A DNA stretch of 64,000 nucleotides from Rhodobacter sp. 24-YEA-8 (GCF_900105075.1 NZ_FNSK01000005.1:182223-246222); one strand, 5' to 3'. Counted from the first letter of the stretch, positions 33,247 through 43,060 are shown. Notes: generated by a model not told the origin, from the sequence alone. Program-made: numbers and translations.

Positions 33247-33573
33247 CAGAGTCTCTCGCCGACAGGTCAATGCGACAAGGTAGCTTATCACCCCTGCATA
33301 GTCACCTGTGTTCTTCGCCGGAGCCAAAGAGGCATTTTTGCGAAGGTCGGCTGTTGGGCGGATTTACTCCTTTCCCCGTTGTACTCCAGACCACGCGGTG
33401 GATCCCGGCAGTGCCGAGCGCATTAAGGCGGTTCATCTGGAGCAAGTGAGGCAATGCGTTCCCCCAAACGCCTTGAGGCAGCTCAGCCTGACCCCGATCC
33501 CACTTCGGGCGTGATTTCAGGACCAGCGCTTCCAGGCTCATCACCTTAACTGCCGACCGATTTGCGCAGACGA
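33247..33573. other. Intergenic region, no gene seen
   Basis: It lies between the kinase start and the end of the phosphotransferase gene. No credible frame, hairpin or promoter motif was found. Confidence 0.45.
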
Positions 33574-34512
33574 TTACAGCCTGCGCAACTGTTCTTTCCA
33601 GGCCGGATCGCTGGTGATCTGCTGAAAGCGCATCAGCTTCCACACCCCATATTTATAGAAATCGAAATCCAGCGCCGAGACTTTCAGCTGCACCATCGAC
33701 CAGGCTGCCCATTTCACATCGGCCAGCGCCTTATGAACGGTGACCCGCGCCACGATCTCGGGTGTTACCCGGCCGAAATACTCTTCGATCAGCTCGGCCT
33801 CGACCTCGGGCGTATAGAACATCTCGCCGAACCAGATGCCCAGATCATAGCAACGATCATTCATCGAGGCATATTCATAATCGATCAGCATGATCGAGCC
33901 ATCCGCGCCGATCATGAAATTTCCCGGCATCGGATCGTTGAACGAGGGCACAAGATCAAGGCCCGAGGCCTGCATCGCATCGCGCGCCATCTTTGTGTTC
34001 AGCGCGATCCATTCGGCATGGCGTGGCACCGGCGCGCCGAGTTCCGCCATCTGCACATGATGCTCGTCGATCATGTCGAAGACCGTCTTGGTCAGCCCGA
34101 GCGCGGGCAGTGCATGCATCTGGCGATAGGCCGCAATCGCCGCCGCGCGATTGGCGGGATTGCCGAAATCGGCATGGGTCGAGGGGCGCCGGTCGGGGAT
34201 GAAATCATTGATCTCCACTCCCTGATGCGCCAGATCCTCGTAGATCTTCGGACCAAGCCCGGCGGCTGCGGCCTTGCGCGAGGCATCCATCGCCGCAACA
34301 CGGTCGATGAACATCTCGGTGCCGTTGCCGGGGATTTTCACGAACCAGTCACGGCTGGTACAGGCCGATTGCACCCGCCAGTTCGAATTCGAAATCCCGC
34401 CCGAGACCGGTGCATAGCGGGCGCCTTCCCCGAACAGCGCCCTCGCATCCAGCATTGCCGCTTCGATATCGCGCTCGGCCTGGCTCTCTGCGCTCCCCAC
34501 TGCTTTCATCAT
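33574..34512 (-). CDS. Choline-kinase-like phosphotransferase
   Basis: A 312-residue protein of the choline/ethanolamine kinase and aminoglycoside phosphotransferase superfamily. The nucleotide-binding lysine region is DWFVKIPGNGTEMFI, the catalytic loop FNDPMPGNFMI keeps Asp and Asn, and the metal-binding motif is LIDYEYASMNDRCYDLG, close to that of choline kinases. It transfers phosphate from ATP to a small hydroxyl compound; the substrate is unknown. Its ATG overlaps the stop of the similar gene before it (34509-35450), and both end an operon for ABC import and amide hydrolysis. Confidence 0.85.
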   Translation of the reverse strand: MMKAVGSAESQAERDIEAAMLDARALFGEGARYAPVSGGISNSNWRVQSACTSRDWFVKIPGNGTEMFIDRVAAMDASRKAAAAGLGPKIYEDLAHQGVEINDFIPDRRPSTHADFGNPANRAAAIAAYRQMHALPALGLTKTVFDMIDEHHVQMAELGAPVPRHAEWIALNTKMARDAMQASGLDLVPSFNDPMPGNFMIGADGSIMLIDYEYASMNDRCYDLGIWFGEMFYTPEVEAELIEEYFGRVTPEIVARVTVHKALADVKWAAWSMVQLKVSALDFDFYKYGVWKLMRFQQITSDPAWKEQLRRL

Positions 34513-35450
34513 GCCCGACCCTCCGCGACCCGGATTTTTTCCTCGAAACCGGGGTGATGCAGCCCAAGCCGCGCCCGCATCAGGCGCCATTCGCCGAATT
34601 TCAGCCATTCCAGCGATTTGCGCACCGAGACCTGCCCGAAGATCCGGCAGAAGATGGCCTGGATCATGTCATCGACCACCGACCAGAGCCGCGCCCGGGC
34701 AAAGCCCGCCTCATCGCCGCCATACCCGCGGAATGTCGCCTGCATATCCCGCTCGAACTCGTGCATCTCAGCCAGGACCGCGCCCAGATCATACATCGGG
34801 TCATTGAGGCCCGCCCGGTCGAAATCGACCAGCAGCGCGGCCTGATCCGGCCCGATCATGAGGTTGGAGACCGTGCTTTCATTGCGGCACAGCGCCAGCG
34901 GCGCTGCCTCCAGCACCGGGCGGGCGGCATTCAGAAGCGACATGATCCAGCCAAGATCCGCAGGGAGGGAAACGCCCGACCGGCCTGCCTCAGCAATCAG
35001 CGCCTCAAGCCGTGCGAAAGGCTCGAACCGCGCAACATTGGCGGGGGCCTCATGCAGCCGCCGCAGCGCCTGCATGGTGTTCTTGCGAAAATCCGCGTCA
35101 AGGCAGTCGGACAGTCGCGCCTCGCGCCAGCCAGGACCGGCCGCCGCGAAGAGGATCGCCCCTGCCTCCGGATCGGACCAGAGAACCCGGGGCGCGACCC
35201 CGGCCTCGCCGGCCGTCTTGGCCGCCGCGAAACCGGTCGGCAGGTCAAGGAAATCCCGGATCTCGGGATGGATGATCTTCAGAAACCGGCTTTCGCCATC
35301 AGGCAGATCGAGGAAAACCGCCGCGCTTTCCAGCCCCCGACAGGAGGGCGAAGCCAGCGCCGCCGGGCCAGGCCGCGCCTGCGCGCCGTCCAGCCCCGGC
35401 GCGGCGGCAATCACCCGCCCGACATCGGCATCCGTGACAATCTGACTCAT
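34509..35450 (-). CDS. Choline-kinase-like protein with altered catalytic loop
   Basis: A 313-residue relative of its downstream neighbour. The Lys region (SRFLKIIHPEIRDFL) and metal motif (LVDFDRAGLNDPMYDLG) are kept, but the catalytic loop usually reading CHNDLxxxN is CRNESTVSN: His is Arg and the catalytic Asp is Glu. It may be weakly active, use another mechanism, or be a regulatory partner of the intact kinase. It lies 9 bases after the M20 hydrolase and overlaps the second kinase by 4 bases, so the two are made together. Confidence 0.8.
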   Translation of the reverse strand: MSQIVTDADVGRVIAAAPGLDGAQARPGPAALASPSCRGLESAAVFLDLPDGESRFLKIIHPEIRDFLDLPTGFAAAKTAGEAGVAPRVLWSDPEAGAILFAAAGPGWREARLSDCLDADFRKNTMQALRRLHEAPANVARFEPFARLEALIAEAGRSGVSLPADLGWIMSLLNAARPVLEAAPLALCRNESTVSNLMIGPDQAALLVDFDRAGLNDPMYDLGAVLAEMHEFERDMQATFRGYGGDEAGFARARLWSVVDDMIQAIFCRIFGQVSVRKSLEWLKFGEWRLMRARLGLHHPGFEEKIRVAEGRA

Positions 35451-35459
35451 GCGTCCCCC

Positions 35460-36746
35460 TCAGGAATTGATCGTGACGGCGAGGTCGAGGTCACCACGGG
35501 CGGCGTCGATCCGGCGGATCATCCCGACAAGAACATCGCCGCCCTTCGCCAGATCCTCCGGGCTGGTATATTCGTTGTAACGGTGAATCACGCCATCGAC
35601 CGAGGGCACCACGAAGACAATCGACGGAATCCGGCGCTGGATCGTCACGGCATCATGGCCACCGACCGTATCAAGTTCGATGCGCCCGTAGCCGTTTTCG
35701 TCGGCGCCCATTTCGACCAGCTTCACCAGCCGTTTGTCGAAACGCCCGGCGATGCGGCGGTCAATCGAGACGATCTCGCCGGCCACGCCCGCCTTTGCCA
35801 TCAGCCCGGGCAGCGCCGCTTTCAGCCCTGCTTCCGACCAGTCGAGCATCGCCTGTTCCGGCGACCGCAATTCGCAGAACATGATCACTTTTTCAGGAAT
35901 GATATTGGCGGAGTTCGGGGAAATATCGAGCCGCGCGCAGGAACTGTACAGCGTGTCCGGTGCGGTATCGGCGAGATGCTTCAGTTCAGCCATGATATAG
36001 GCCGCACCGAGCAGCGCATCCTTGCGGTCGGCCATTTTGGTCGGGCCGGTATGTGCCTGCTCGCCGGTCACCTCGATCTTCACCTTCAGCGCGCCCCAGT
36101 GGCGGGCGAAGGGGGCGATATGTTTGCCGGCCTTTTCCAGCTCGGCATCGCCTTCGATATGAACTTCGAGATAGGCGACCGGCTCGGGCGCGGTATCGGT
36201 GCCCGCATAGCCCACGCGTTTGAGTTCATCGCCCACCGATTTGCCATCGCGGTCCTGGCGGGCCAGCGCGAAGTCGAGGGTATATTCGCCCGAGAAGACC
36301 GACGATCCGAGCAGGCTCGGGGTAAAGCGCGCGCCTTCCTCATTCATCCAGTCGGCGACGCAGAAATTGCATTGCGGCTTTGTACCGGTCTCTGTGCACC
36401 AGGCACGGTAGCTTTCGATTGCCGCCAGTGCTGCCATCACGCCGTAGGCGCCATCGAACCGCCCGCCGAGCGGCTGGCTGTCGATATGTGAGCCGATCAT
36501 CACCAGGGGCGCGTCTTCGCCGGCGAGGTCGATCTGGCCGAAGAGATTGCCGATGGCATCGACCTTTACCGTATAGCCGCGCGCGGCCATCTCGGATTTG
36601 AACCAGTTGCGGGCTGCCGCATGAGCATCGGTCAGCGCCGGGCGGTCGACGCCCCCCATCGGCGTTGCTCCGAATTCCGAGATCTTGTCCATCAGCCGGT
36701 TCAGAAGACCTGCGTCGATTTTGCTTGGGACTGTGGTGTCAGGCAT
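35460..36746 (-). CDS. M20-family carbamoylase/amidase (hydantoinase type)
   Basis: A 428-residue metal-dependent hydrolase of the N-carbamoyl-L-amino-acid hydrolase/beta-ureidopropionase group. Metal ligands are visible: H87 in GSHIDSQPLGG, D98 in RFDGAYG, E136-E137 in MNEEGARF, then HIEGDAELE and the final His in GVIHRYNEYTSPEDL. It hydrolyses a carbamoyl or amide bond on an amino acid-like compound. ATG 36746 overlaps the ABC ATPase by 8 bases. Its place in an ABC importer operon suggests it acts on the imported substrate; the exact substrate is not readable from the sequence. Confidence 0.9.
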   Translation of the reverse strand: MPDTTVPSKIDAGLLNRLMDKISEFGATPMGGVDRPALTDAHAAARNWFKSEMAARGYTVKVDAIGNLFGQIDLAGEDAPLVMIGSHIDSQPLGGRFDGAYGVMAALAAIESYRAWCTETGTKPQCNFCVADWMNEEGARFTPSLLGSSVFSGEYTLDFALARQDRDGKSVGDELKRVGYAGTDTAPEPVAYLEVHIEGDAELEKAGKHIAPFARHWGALKVKIEVTGEQAHTGPTKMADRKDALLGAAYIMAELKHLADTAPDTLYSSCARLDISPNSANIIPEKVIMFCELRSPEQAMLDWSEAGLKAALPGLMAKAGVAGEIVSIDRRIAGRFDKRLVKLVEMGADENGYGRIELDTVGGHDAVTIQRRIPSIVFVVPSVDGVIHRYNEYTSPEDLAKGGDVLVGMIRRIDAARGDLDLAVTINS

Positions 36747-38580
36747 AGGTCTTCTCCGAAGCGGCTGAAGCCGGGGTCTGGTCATTCAGGAAACAGGCCG
36801 CCAATGCCCGCCCGCCGCGATCCGTCAGGCCGGGATTTTCCTGGCGGCAACGGTCAAAGGCATGCGGACAGCGGCTGGCAAAGGCACAGCCGGGCGGCAG
36901 GTCGATGGGAGACGGGGGCTCGCCTTCAAGGAGGCAATCCTCGGGGCGATAGCGCCTTGTCTCCAGCGTCGGCGCGGCAGACAGCAGCGCGCGGCTATAG
37001 GGGTGGCCGGGGTCAAAGAACAGCCGCTCATTCGGCGCTACCTCGACCACTTCGCCCAGATACATCACCGCGATCCGCGAACAGACGCGGCGCACCATCG
37101 TCAGGTCATGCGAGATGAAGATATAGGTGAACCCGTGCTGGGCCTGGAGGCGTTCGAACAGATCCAGCAACTTGCCCTGTTCGGTCTGATCAAGCGCCGA
37201 AAGCGTCTCGTCCATGATCAGAAGCTTCGGCTCCAGGATCATAGCGCGGGCCACGTTCAGACGCTGGCGCTGGCCTGCCGAGAGCCCGCCGGTCAGGTGG
37301 TTGTAGTAGCTGTCGGGCAGCCCGACCTCGTTCATCACCGCCCGCGCGCGGTCGCGGCGTTCAGTGGCCGATCCGATGCCGTGGATTTTCAGCGGCTCTT
37401 CCAGGATCTTGCCGATCGGCCATTGCGGCGGCAGCGATCCGTAGGGGTCCTGCAGCACCAGCTGGAATTTCTTGCGCATTCCCCGCAGCGTGGCGGCGCT
37501 GGCCGCGCCCACATCCTCGCCGTCAAAGATGATCTGGCCATGATCCGGGCGTTCCAGCCCGGTCAGAAGCCGCATCAGCGAGGATTTGCCGCAACCGGAT
37601 TCACCCACGACCCCGAAGTTGTCGCCCTGAAAGACATCGAAAGACACGTTCCGGACGGCCTGAACCACAGAAAGCCCGGCCTCGCCGCGACGGCGGATCT
37701 TATAGGCTTTCGCGACATCGCGGATCGAAAGGACCGGCACCGGAGCATCGCGTTCTTCCCCCGGCGCGCGGGTGCTTTCATCCCAGAGCTTCGGCAGTTC
37801 CTGGATCAGTTTGGCGGTATAGGCGCTTTTCGGGTCTTCGATCAGCGCGCGGGGCGGCTGCATCTCGGCTACTTTGCCGGCATTGAGCACCATAACCCGG
37901 TCAGAGGCATCGCAGGCCACCGGCAGCGACGAGCAGATGAACAGCACGGCCGTCGAGAATTGCGCATTCAGGTCGCGCATCAGTTTCAGGATCTGCGCCG
38001 CCACCGTCACGTCAAGCGGCTGGGTGATATTGTCGGCGATCAGCAAAGCCGGGTCCGAGATCAGCGCATCGACGATCATCGCGCGCTGCATCATGCCGCC
38101 GGAATACTGGAACGGATATTCTTCGAACCGCTTATGGGCAGATGGAATCCGCACCGCATTCAGCAGCTGGATCGCCTTTTTCTTTGCCTCTGTCGCCGAA
38201 ATATCGGGCCTGACCGCGCGGAGTTTCTCCACCAGCTGCGCGCCAACGGTCATCGTCGGGTCCAGGGCACCGGCGGGGTTGCCGCCGACATAGGCAATCT
38301 CGCGTCCCGCCAGCCTGCGCGCAAGACCGGGGTTCTTCACCAGATCATCGCCGCGAAAGCGGATCTCGCCGCCGGTGATCCGCAGGGGATCCGACAGCCA
38401 GCTGGCAATCGCGCGGGCCAGCACGGTTTTGCCCGACCCGCTTTCGCCGATGACCGACAGGATCTCGCGCGGGTGGATCTCAAAGGAAATAGCCGAAAGG
38501 ATCTCGCGCTCTCCGGCGGCAACGGTCAGGTTCGAGACCTGAAGGACCGGAGCAGATTTCATCGCCTCTTCCATCTTCAT
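36739..38580 (-). CDS. Fused double ATPase of a peptide-type ABC importer
   Basis: A 613-residue protein with two ABC domains of the DppD and DppF kind in one chain. Domain 2 (about 275-560) is canonical: GESGCGKS, Q-loop VLQDPYGSL, LSAGQRQR, LLIMDETLSALD, FISHDL, and a C-terminal zinc-cysteine type tail (CAFASRCPHAFDRC). Domain 1 (about 8-260) keeps Walker A (GESGSGKT) and YSGGMMQR but has AYVGGNP at the Q-loop, LLIADNITQPLD (Asn for the catalytic Glu) and FICSSL (Ser for the H-loop His). So only one of the two sites is likely to hydrolyse ATP well. It overlaps both neighbours by 4-8 bases. Confidence 0.9.
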   Translation of the reverse strand: MKMEEAMKSAPVLQVSNLTVAAGEREILSAISFEIHPREILSVIGESGSGKTVLARAIASWLSDPLRITGGEIRFRGDDLVKNPGLARRLAGREIAYVGGNPAGALDPTMTVGAQLVEKLRAVRPDISATEAKKKAIQLLNAVRIPSAHKRFEEYPFQYSGGMMQRAMIVDALISDPALLIADNITQPLDVTVAAQILKLMRDLNAQFSTAVLFICSSLPVACDASDRVMVLNAGKVAEMQPPRALIEDPKSAYTAKLIQELPKLWDESTRAPGEERDAPVPVLSIRDVAKAYKIRRRGEAGLSVVQAVRNVSFDVFQGDNFGVVGESGCGKSSLMRLLTGLERPDHGQIIFDGEDVGAASAATLRGMRKKFQLVLQDPYGSLPPQWPIGKILEEPLKIHGIGSATERRDRARAVMNEVGLPDSYYNHLTGGLSAGQRQRLNVARAMILEPKLLIMDETLSALDQTEQGKLLDLFERLQAQHGFTYIFISHDLTMVRRVCSRIAVMYLGEVVEVAPNERLFFDPGHPYSRALLSAAPTLETRRYRPEDCLLEGEPPSPIDLPPGCAFASRCPHAFDRCRQENPGLTDRGGRALAACFLNDQTPASAASEKTYA

Positions 38581-39485
38581 GCCCCCCCGTAGATCTTGTT
38601 GCGGGCACGCTCCAGTGCGGCGCCCATCAGGTTGATACTGGTCAGCGTGATCACAAGGAAAACGCCGGGCATGGTGGCGATCCACCAGGCGTTCATGATG
38701 TATTTACGCCCGTCGGAGATGATATTGCCAAAGGTAGGCGTCGGTGGCTGTACCCCAAGGCCGATAAAGCCCAGCACCGATTCAAAGATCATCATCCGCG
38801 CGATATCCAGCACCGCAACAAATGCCATCGGCGGCAAGAGAAGCGGCAGGATGAGAAGAAACATGATCCGAAGGTTTGTCGCGCCCAGCACCATGGCGCC
38901 GCGCACATATTCCTTTTTCGCTTCCGCCATCACGGTCGAGCGCATCACCCGTGCATAGACCGGCCAGCCCGCCAGCCCGAGGACAAGGATGATCGAGGGA
39001 ATGGTTGGTCGCGAGACGCCCAGAATGGTGATTGCCAGAATGATCATCGGGATCGCCAGCTGCGCATCTGTGAGCCGCATCAGCACCATATCCACGCGGC
39101 CACCATAATAGCCGGCAAAGAGCCCGATCAACGCGCCGACGATCAGCATCAGAACCGTTGTTGCGACGCCGATCAGCAGCGAATAGCGCAGCCCGGTCAG
39201 CGAGCGTGACAGCATGTCGCGCCCCAGCTGATCGGTGCCGAGCGGGTGTTTCCATGTCCAGCCTTCCCCAAGGAACAAGGGCGGGATCAGTTTCTCGCGC
39301 ACCGAGAGCTTCGTCGGGTCCAGCCCGCTGAGTTCGGGGTAAAGCGCGGCGGCCAGCACCAGAAGGACGAAGACCATCAGCCCGATGCGGAACTCGATCG
39401 AGGCGAAGGCCTCGCGCCAGATCCGCGAGGATACGGTCTGAGCGGCGGCGACGCGGGCGGCGGGGTCAAGTGTTGTGACGCTCAT
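38577..39485 (-). CDS. ABC permease, DppC type
   Basis: A 302-residue inner-membrane permease with an N-terminal helix near residue 35, the OppC signature WKHPLGTDQLGRDMLSR, and five core helices. The coupling motif EYVRGAMVLGATNLRIMFLLILP contacts the ATPase. It is coupled to the DppB-type gene by TGATG and to the ATPase gene by ATGA. Substrate range cannot be read from the permease. Confidence 0.92.
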   Translation of the reverse strand: MSVTTLDPAARVAAAQTVSSRIWREAFASIEFRIGLMVFVLLVLAAALYPELSGLDPTKLSVREKLIPPLFLGEGWTWKHPLGTDQLGRDMLSRSLTGLRYSLLIGVATTVLMLIVGALIGLFAGYYGGRVDMVLMRLTDAQLAIPMIILAITILGVSRPTIPSIILVLGLAGWPVYARVMRSTVMAEAKKEYVRGAMVLGATNLRIMFLLILPLLLPPMAFVAVLDIARMMIFESVLGFIGLGVQPPTPTFGNIISDGRKYIMNAWWIATMPGVFLVITLTSINLMGAALERARNKIYGGA

Positions 39486-40465
39486 CAGTAATCCAGCCTC
39501 GGGTCGATGGCGGTCGCAGCAAGGTCGACCACGATATTGATCAGGACGAAGGCGGCAGCGGTGATGATCGCGATGCCCTGGATCAGCGGGAAGTCACGCT
39601 GCATCACCGCGTTGATCGTCAGAAGGCCAAGGCCGGGGTAATCAAAGATGAACTCGATCACCAGAACGCCACCCAAGAGCATCGAAAACTGCACGCCGAG
39701 CAGATTCAAAAGCGGCACCGCAGCGTTTTTCAGCGCGTGGCGGAACACGATCTGGTTGCGCGACAGCCCCCGGACCCGGGCGATGTCGATGAAGTTCTGT
39801 GCCATCACCCCCGCGACCGAGACCGTCAGCGTGCGGATCAGGAAGGGCGCGATCTCGATGGCCAGCACGAAGGCCGGCAGGATCGTATAGGCGAAGTTGT
39901 GATAGCCGATAGAGGGCACCAGCTGCCATTTCACGGAGACCACCAGCGCCAGCACGATGCCGAGCCAGAAATTCGGCAGGCTGACGAAAAGCGATGAAAG
40001 GTAAAGCGCCATCCGGTCAGGCCATCTGCCCGGGTAAAGCCCGCCTGCCACGCCAATCGGCAGCGCGATGATCAGCGCGAAAACCATCGCAAGCAGTGCA
40101 AGCTGGATCGTCATCGGCGCGGTCTGGGCGATCAGGTCCAGCACCCTTGCCCGTTCTCCCCGGGTCGAGTCGTCAAAACTCGCCCCCCCCACCGCCGCAC
40201 CCGAGGCGGGACGGACAAAGCTCTGTCCGAAATCGCCCTGGAACACCCCGGTGATATAGCGCGTGAATTGCACCGGGATCGGGTCGCGCAGACCCATCTC
40301 GGTCGCGATCTCCTCAATCAGCGCCTCGGGGGCCATGCCGCCCGCCATGAGGCGCACCGGATCGCCGGGCACCACGCGCAAAAGCGTGAAGATCAGCGCC
40401 GATACGAGAAAGACAATCACGACGCCTTGCAAAAGGCGGCGCACAAGGAACCTAAGGATGAACAT
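39485..40465 (-). CDS. ABC permease, DppB type
   Basis: A 326-residue inner-membrane permease. Features of the family: RRLLQGVVIVFLVSALIFTL at the N-terminus, a periplasmic loop with FGQSFVRP, and the coupling motif DIARVRGLSRNQIVFRHAL. It lies 79 bases after the binding-protein gene and overlaps the second permease by 1 base. A Gly/Ala-rich insert near residues 85-105 (GAAVGGASFDDSTRGER) is longer than usual. Confidence 0.92.
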   Translation of the reverse strand: MFILRFLVRRLLQGVVIVFLVSALIFTLLRVVPGDPVRLMAGGMAPEALIEEIATEMGLRDPIPVQFTRYITGVFQGDFGQSFVRPASGAAVGGASFDDSTRGERARVLDLIAQTAPMTIQLALLAMVFALIIALPIGVAGGLYPGRWPDRMALYLSSLFVSLPNFWLGIVLALVVSVKWQLVPSIGYHNFAYTILPAFVLAIEIAPFLIRTLTVSVAGVMAQNFIDIARVRGLSRNQIVFRHALKNAAVPLLNLLGVQFSMLLGGVLVIEFIFDYPGLGLLTINAVMQRDFPLIQGIAIITAAAFVLINIVVDLAATAIDPRLDY

Positions 40466-40544
40466 TCAAACCCCGGACGTTCTGGCAGAAAGTGTTGCTG
40501 GATGGGCTGGCAGAGAGCGCGGGCGCCCTCTGCCAGAGGCTTTG

Positions 40545-42122
40545 TCAGCCGAAGGTGCCTTGGGACGCGTCAATCTGCCCGTCGGGATACATGATCAGCC
40601 CCGAGAGGTTCTCGCGCATCCCGTGCATCAGCACTGAGGTGAACAAGGACAGCGCCGGAACCTTGTCGGCCAGCATCGGCATCAGATTGGTCTGAAGCGA
40701 GGTCTTGCGTGCTTCGAGGGAAGGCGAATTGCGTTCCTCATCCAGCGCCGCGTCAATCTCGGCATCTTCGATACCGCAGATCCGTTTCGACGAGGAATGG
40801 AAATGCGAGCGCAGCACCAGATCCGGCTCAGGCGAACCCGTGGACCAGCCGCAATCGACCATATGGCCCGGACCACCGCCCGGCCGGTCATAGAGACGCT
40901 CATTCCAGGCCGCGACTTCCATCACATTGAGCGTGACCTTGAAGCCCTGTTCCTGCATCAGCGCGGTGATGACCTCGCCATATTCCTTGGTTTTCGGGTA
41001 GAAGCCGGTCGAGGTGATATATTCCAGCTCCGGCAGGCCCTCGCCATTCGGATAGCCGGCCTCGGCCAGCAGGCGCTGGCATTCCTCGGGGTTGTATTCC
41101 GGGTAGTTTTCAAGGTCGATATAGCCGAATTTGATCGGCGAGACAAAGTTTGCCGAGGCGTGACCGGCCGAGCCCATCACTTCCAGGATCAGTTCACGGT
41201 CGATAGCGTGGCAGGCGGCTTTGCGCACCAGCGGATTGTCGAAAGGCGCTTTCGAGCAGCGGAACCAGAGATATTTGTTCTCGACCGAGACCTGGCGCTT
41301 GATGACGATGCCGTCCTCAGCTTCCAGCGTTTCGGCCTGTTCGGGCTCCAGGCGTTCGATGATATCGGCCTGGCCGGACATCAGCGAAAGCATCCGCGTG
41401 GTGCCGTCGCCGACAAACGAGAAATTGACGCCCGGCACGGTCGGCGCGCCTTTGAAATAGCCCGGGAAGGCCTCCATCACGGTGTCATTGCCGCGCTGTT
41501 CGACGAATTTGAACGGTCCGGTGCCGTTCAGACGCTGCGACAGCGGGCCCGAGGGGCCGCCCGCCACGTCATCCGCCGCGAGGATCGGCAGATAGGAGGC
41601 GAGGAAGATGAACAAAGACGCGCCGTAGCCGCCTTTCGAAGTGTCGATCACGACGGTGAAATCATCCGGCGTGGTGACTTCGAACGTGTCGGTCGCACCC
41701 GGATAGACCTGCTTCGGACGGTCCAGCCCCGAACCATATTCCAGCGTCGCTTTCACGTCTTTCGCGGTAAAGGGCTTGCCGTCATGGAAGGTCACGCCTT
41801 CGCGGAGTTTGATCTCCAGCGTATGGGCGTCGATTTCCCTGATCTCGGTCGCGAGTTCATAAACCACTTCATCGGGCTTTTCCGGCGTCATCGGCGCGCG
41901 GGTCAGATAGCCCATCACGAAGCCTTCGATATTGGTCTGCGACAGCGTGGTATGCGCGGTCGGATCCCAGTTGCCGGTGATGTTCTCGGCCGAAAGGAAG
42001 GTGATGGGTTTTGTCGTCTGGGCCATGGCCGGGCCAAACAGGAAATTCGTATTGATCTGCGGCATGGCGGCAAGCGCGCCAAATCCCGCTGAATAGTTCA
42101 TAAACTTCCGTCTGCTGATCAT
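40545..42122 (-). CDS. Periplasmic solute-binding protein of the ABC importer (family 5)
   Basis: A 525-residue SBP_bac_5 protein. The N-terminus MISRRKFMNYSAGFGAL has twin arginines, so export may be by Tat, ending near GPAMA. The core has the family patterns LEIKLREGVTFHDGKPFTA, LNGTGPFKF and VRKAACHAIDRELI. It captures the substrate, by family usually a peptide but sometimes a sugar, opine or nickel complex. GGAGAG before ATG 42122 fixes the start over an ATG four codons earlier. It is separated from the phosphatase gene before it by 106 bases. Confidence 0.92.
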   Translation of the reverse strand: MISRRKFMNYSAGFGALAAMPQINTNFLFGPAMAQTTKPITFLSAENITGNWDPTAHTTLSQTNIEGFVMGYLTRAPMTPEKPDEVVYELATEIREIDAHTLEIKLREGVTFHDGKPFTAKDVKATLEYGSGLDRPKQVYPGATDTFEVTTPDDFTVVIDTSKGGYGASLFIFLASYLPILAADDVAGGPSGPLSQRLNGTGPFKFVEQRGNDTVMEAFPGYFKGAPTVPGVNFSFVGDGTTRMLSLMSGQADIIERLEPEQAETLEAEDGIVIKRQVSVENKYLWFRCSKAPFDNPLVRKAACHAIDRELILEVMGSAGHASANFVSPIKFGYIDLENYPEYNPEECQRLLAEAGYPNGEGLPELEYITSTGFYPKTKEYGEVITALMQEQGFKVTLNVMEVAAWNERLYDRPGGGPGHMVDCGWSTGSPEPDLVLRSHFHSSSKRICGIEDAEIDAALDEERNSPSLEARKTSLQTNLMPMLADKVPALSLFTSVLMHGMRENLSGLIMYPDGQIDASQGTFG

Positions 42123-42228
42123 TTTTCTCTCCATGTTGGATGCCCGGTGCCAATTTCTGGCTTTTCCGGGCTTTGGTTATTTGTCGCCGCATGATGATTT
42201 GGCCCCATGCGTGCGGGGTTTTTCTGTA

Positions 42229-43038
42229 TCAGCCAGGGTGCTCCGGCGCTTGTCCCGACAGATGGCGCAACACTTCGGCATGCAGCTCTGGCGTGGCCGA
42301 GGCGACGACATCACCGGCAGATTGCAAGGTGAGCGGGCGGCCGTCCCAGTCGGTGATCACGCCCCCGGCGCCTTCAACCACAGCGACCAGCGGCAGATAG
42401 TCGAAAGGTTGTAGCCCGGTTTCGATGACGAGATCGCAATGCCCCGAGGCCAGCAGCCCGTAATTGTAGCAGTCACCCCCATAGCGGGTCAGCCGGCCCT
42501 TCGCACTGACCGCGTCAAAGGCGGGTTTCGAGCGGTCAGGGAAGGCGAACGGGTTGGTCGTATAAATCCAGGCATCGGCGATTGTCTTGCAGGCGCGCGT
42601 CTGACAGGGCACCCCGTTGAAGGTGCTGGGCTGGCCCGCATAACCCTGCCAGCGTTCGCCGATCGCCGGCATGTCGATCTGACCCAGCACCGGAACGCCG
42701 TCTTCCAGAAGCGCAATCAGGCAGCCGTAAAGCGGATGGCCGGTCACAAAGCTCTTGGTGCCGTCAATCGGATCCACCACCCAGATGCGACGGCTGTCGA
42801 GATTGCTCGGTGCTTCTTCCTCGCCGAAGATCCCGTCTTCGGGGAATCTTTCCGCGATCATGCGGCGCAGCATGGCTTCGGTCGCGCGGTCAGCGATGGT
42901 GACCGGCGACTTGTCTTCCTTGTCCTCGACCTCGATCGGGCGACGGAACCAGGACAGGGTAATTTCCTTCGCAGCCTCAGCTGCCTGCGTCAGGAAACGC
43001 AGGTCATTACCGGGATCTGATTTGGAATCTCGTGGCAT
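42229..43038 (-). CDS. Inositol-monophosphatase-family phosphatase (HisN-like)
   Basis: A 269-residue magnesium-dependent phosphatase. Motif 1 (WVVDPIDGTKSFVTGHPLYG) and the preceding Glu region GIFGEEEAP, plus motif 2 EGAGGVITDWDGRPLT, are intact. Similar proteins act as histidinol phosphatases or on inositol and other sugar phosphates. It is the first gene after the divergent DeoR regulator and on the same strand as the importer, so its substrate is probably tied to that cassette; the kinases at the other end might form the compound it cleaves. ATG 43038 is preferred over a GTG three codons earlier. Confidence 0.88.
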   Translation of the reverse strand: MPRDSKSDPGNDLRFLTQAAEAAKEITLSWFRRPIEVEDKEDKSPVTIADRATEAMLRRMIAERFPEDGIFGEEEAPSNLDSRRIWVVDPIDGTKSFVTGHPLYGCLIALLEDGVPVLGQIDMPAIGERWQGYAGQPSTFNGVPCQTRACKTIADAWIYTTNPFAFPDRSKPAFDAVSAKGRLTRYGGDCYNYGLLASGHCDLVIETGLQPFDYLPLVAVVEGAGGVITDWDGRPLTLQSAGDVVASATPELHAEVLRHLSGQAPEHPG

Positions 43039-43060
43039 TTGTTGCACCTGCGAGGCATTT

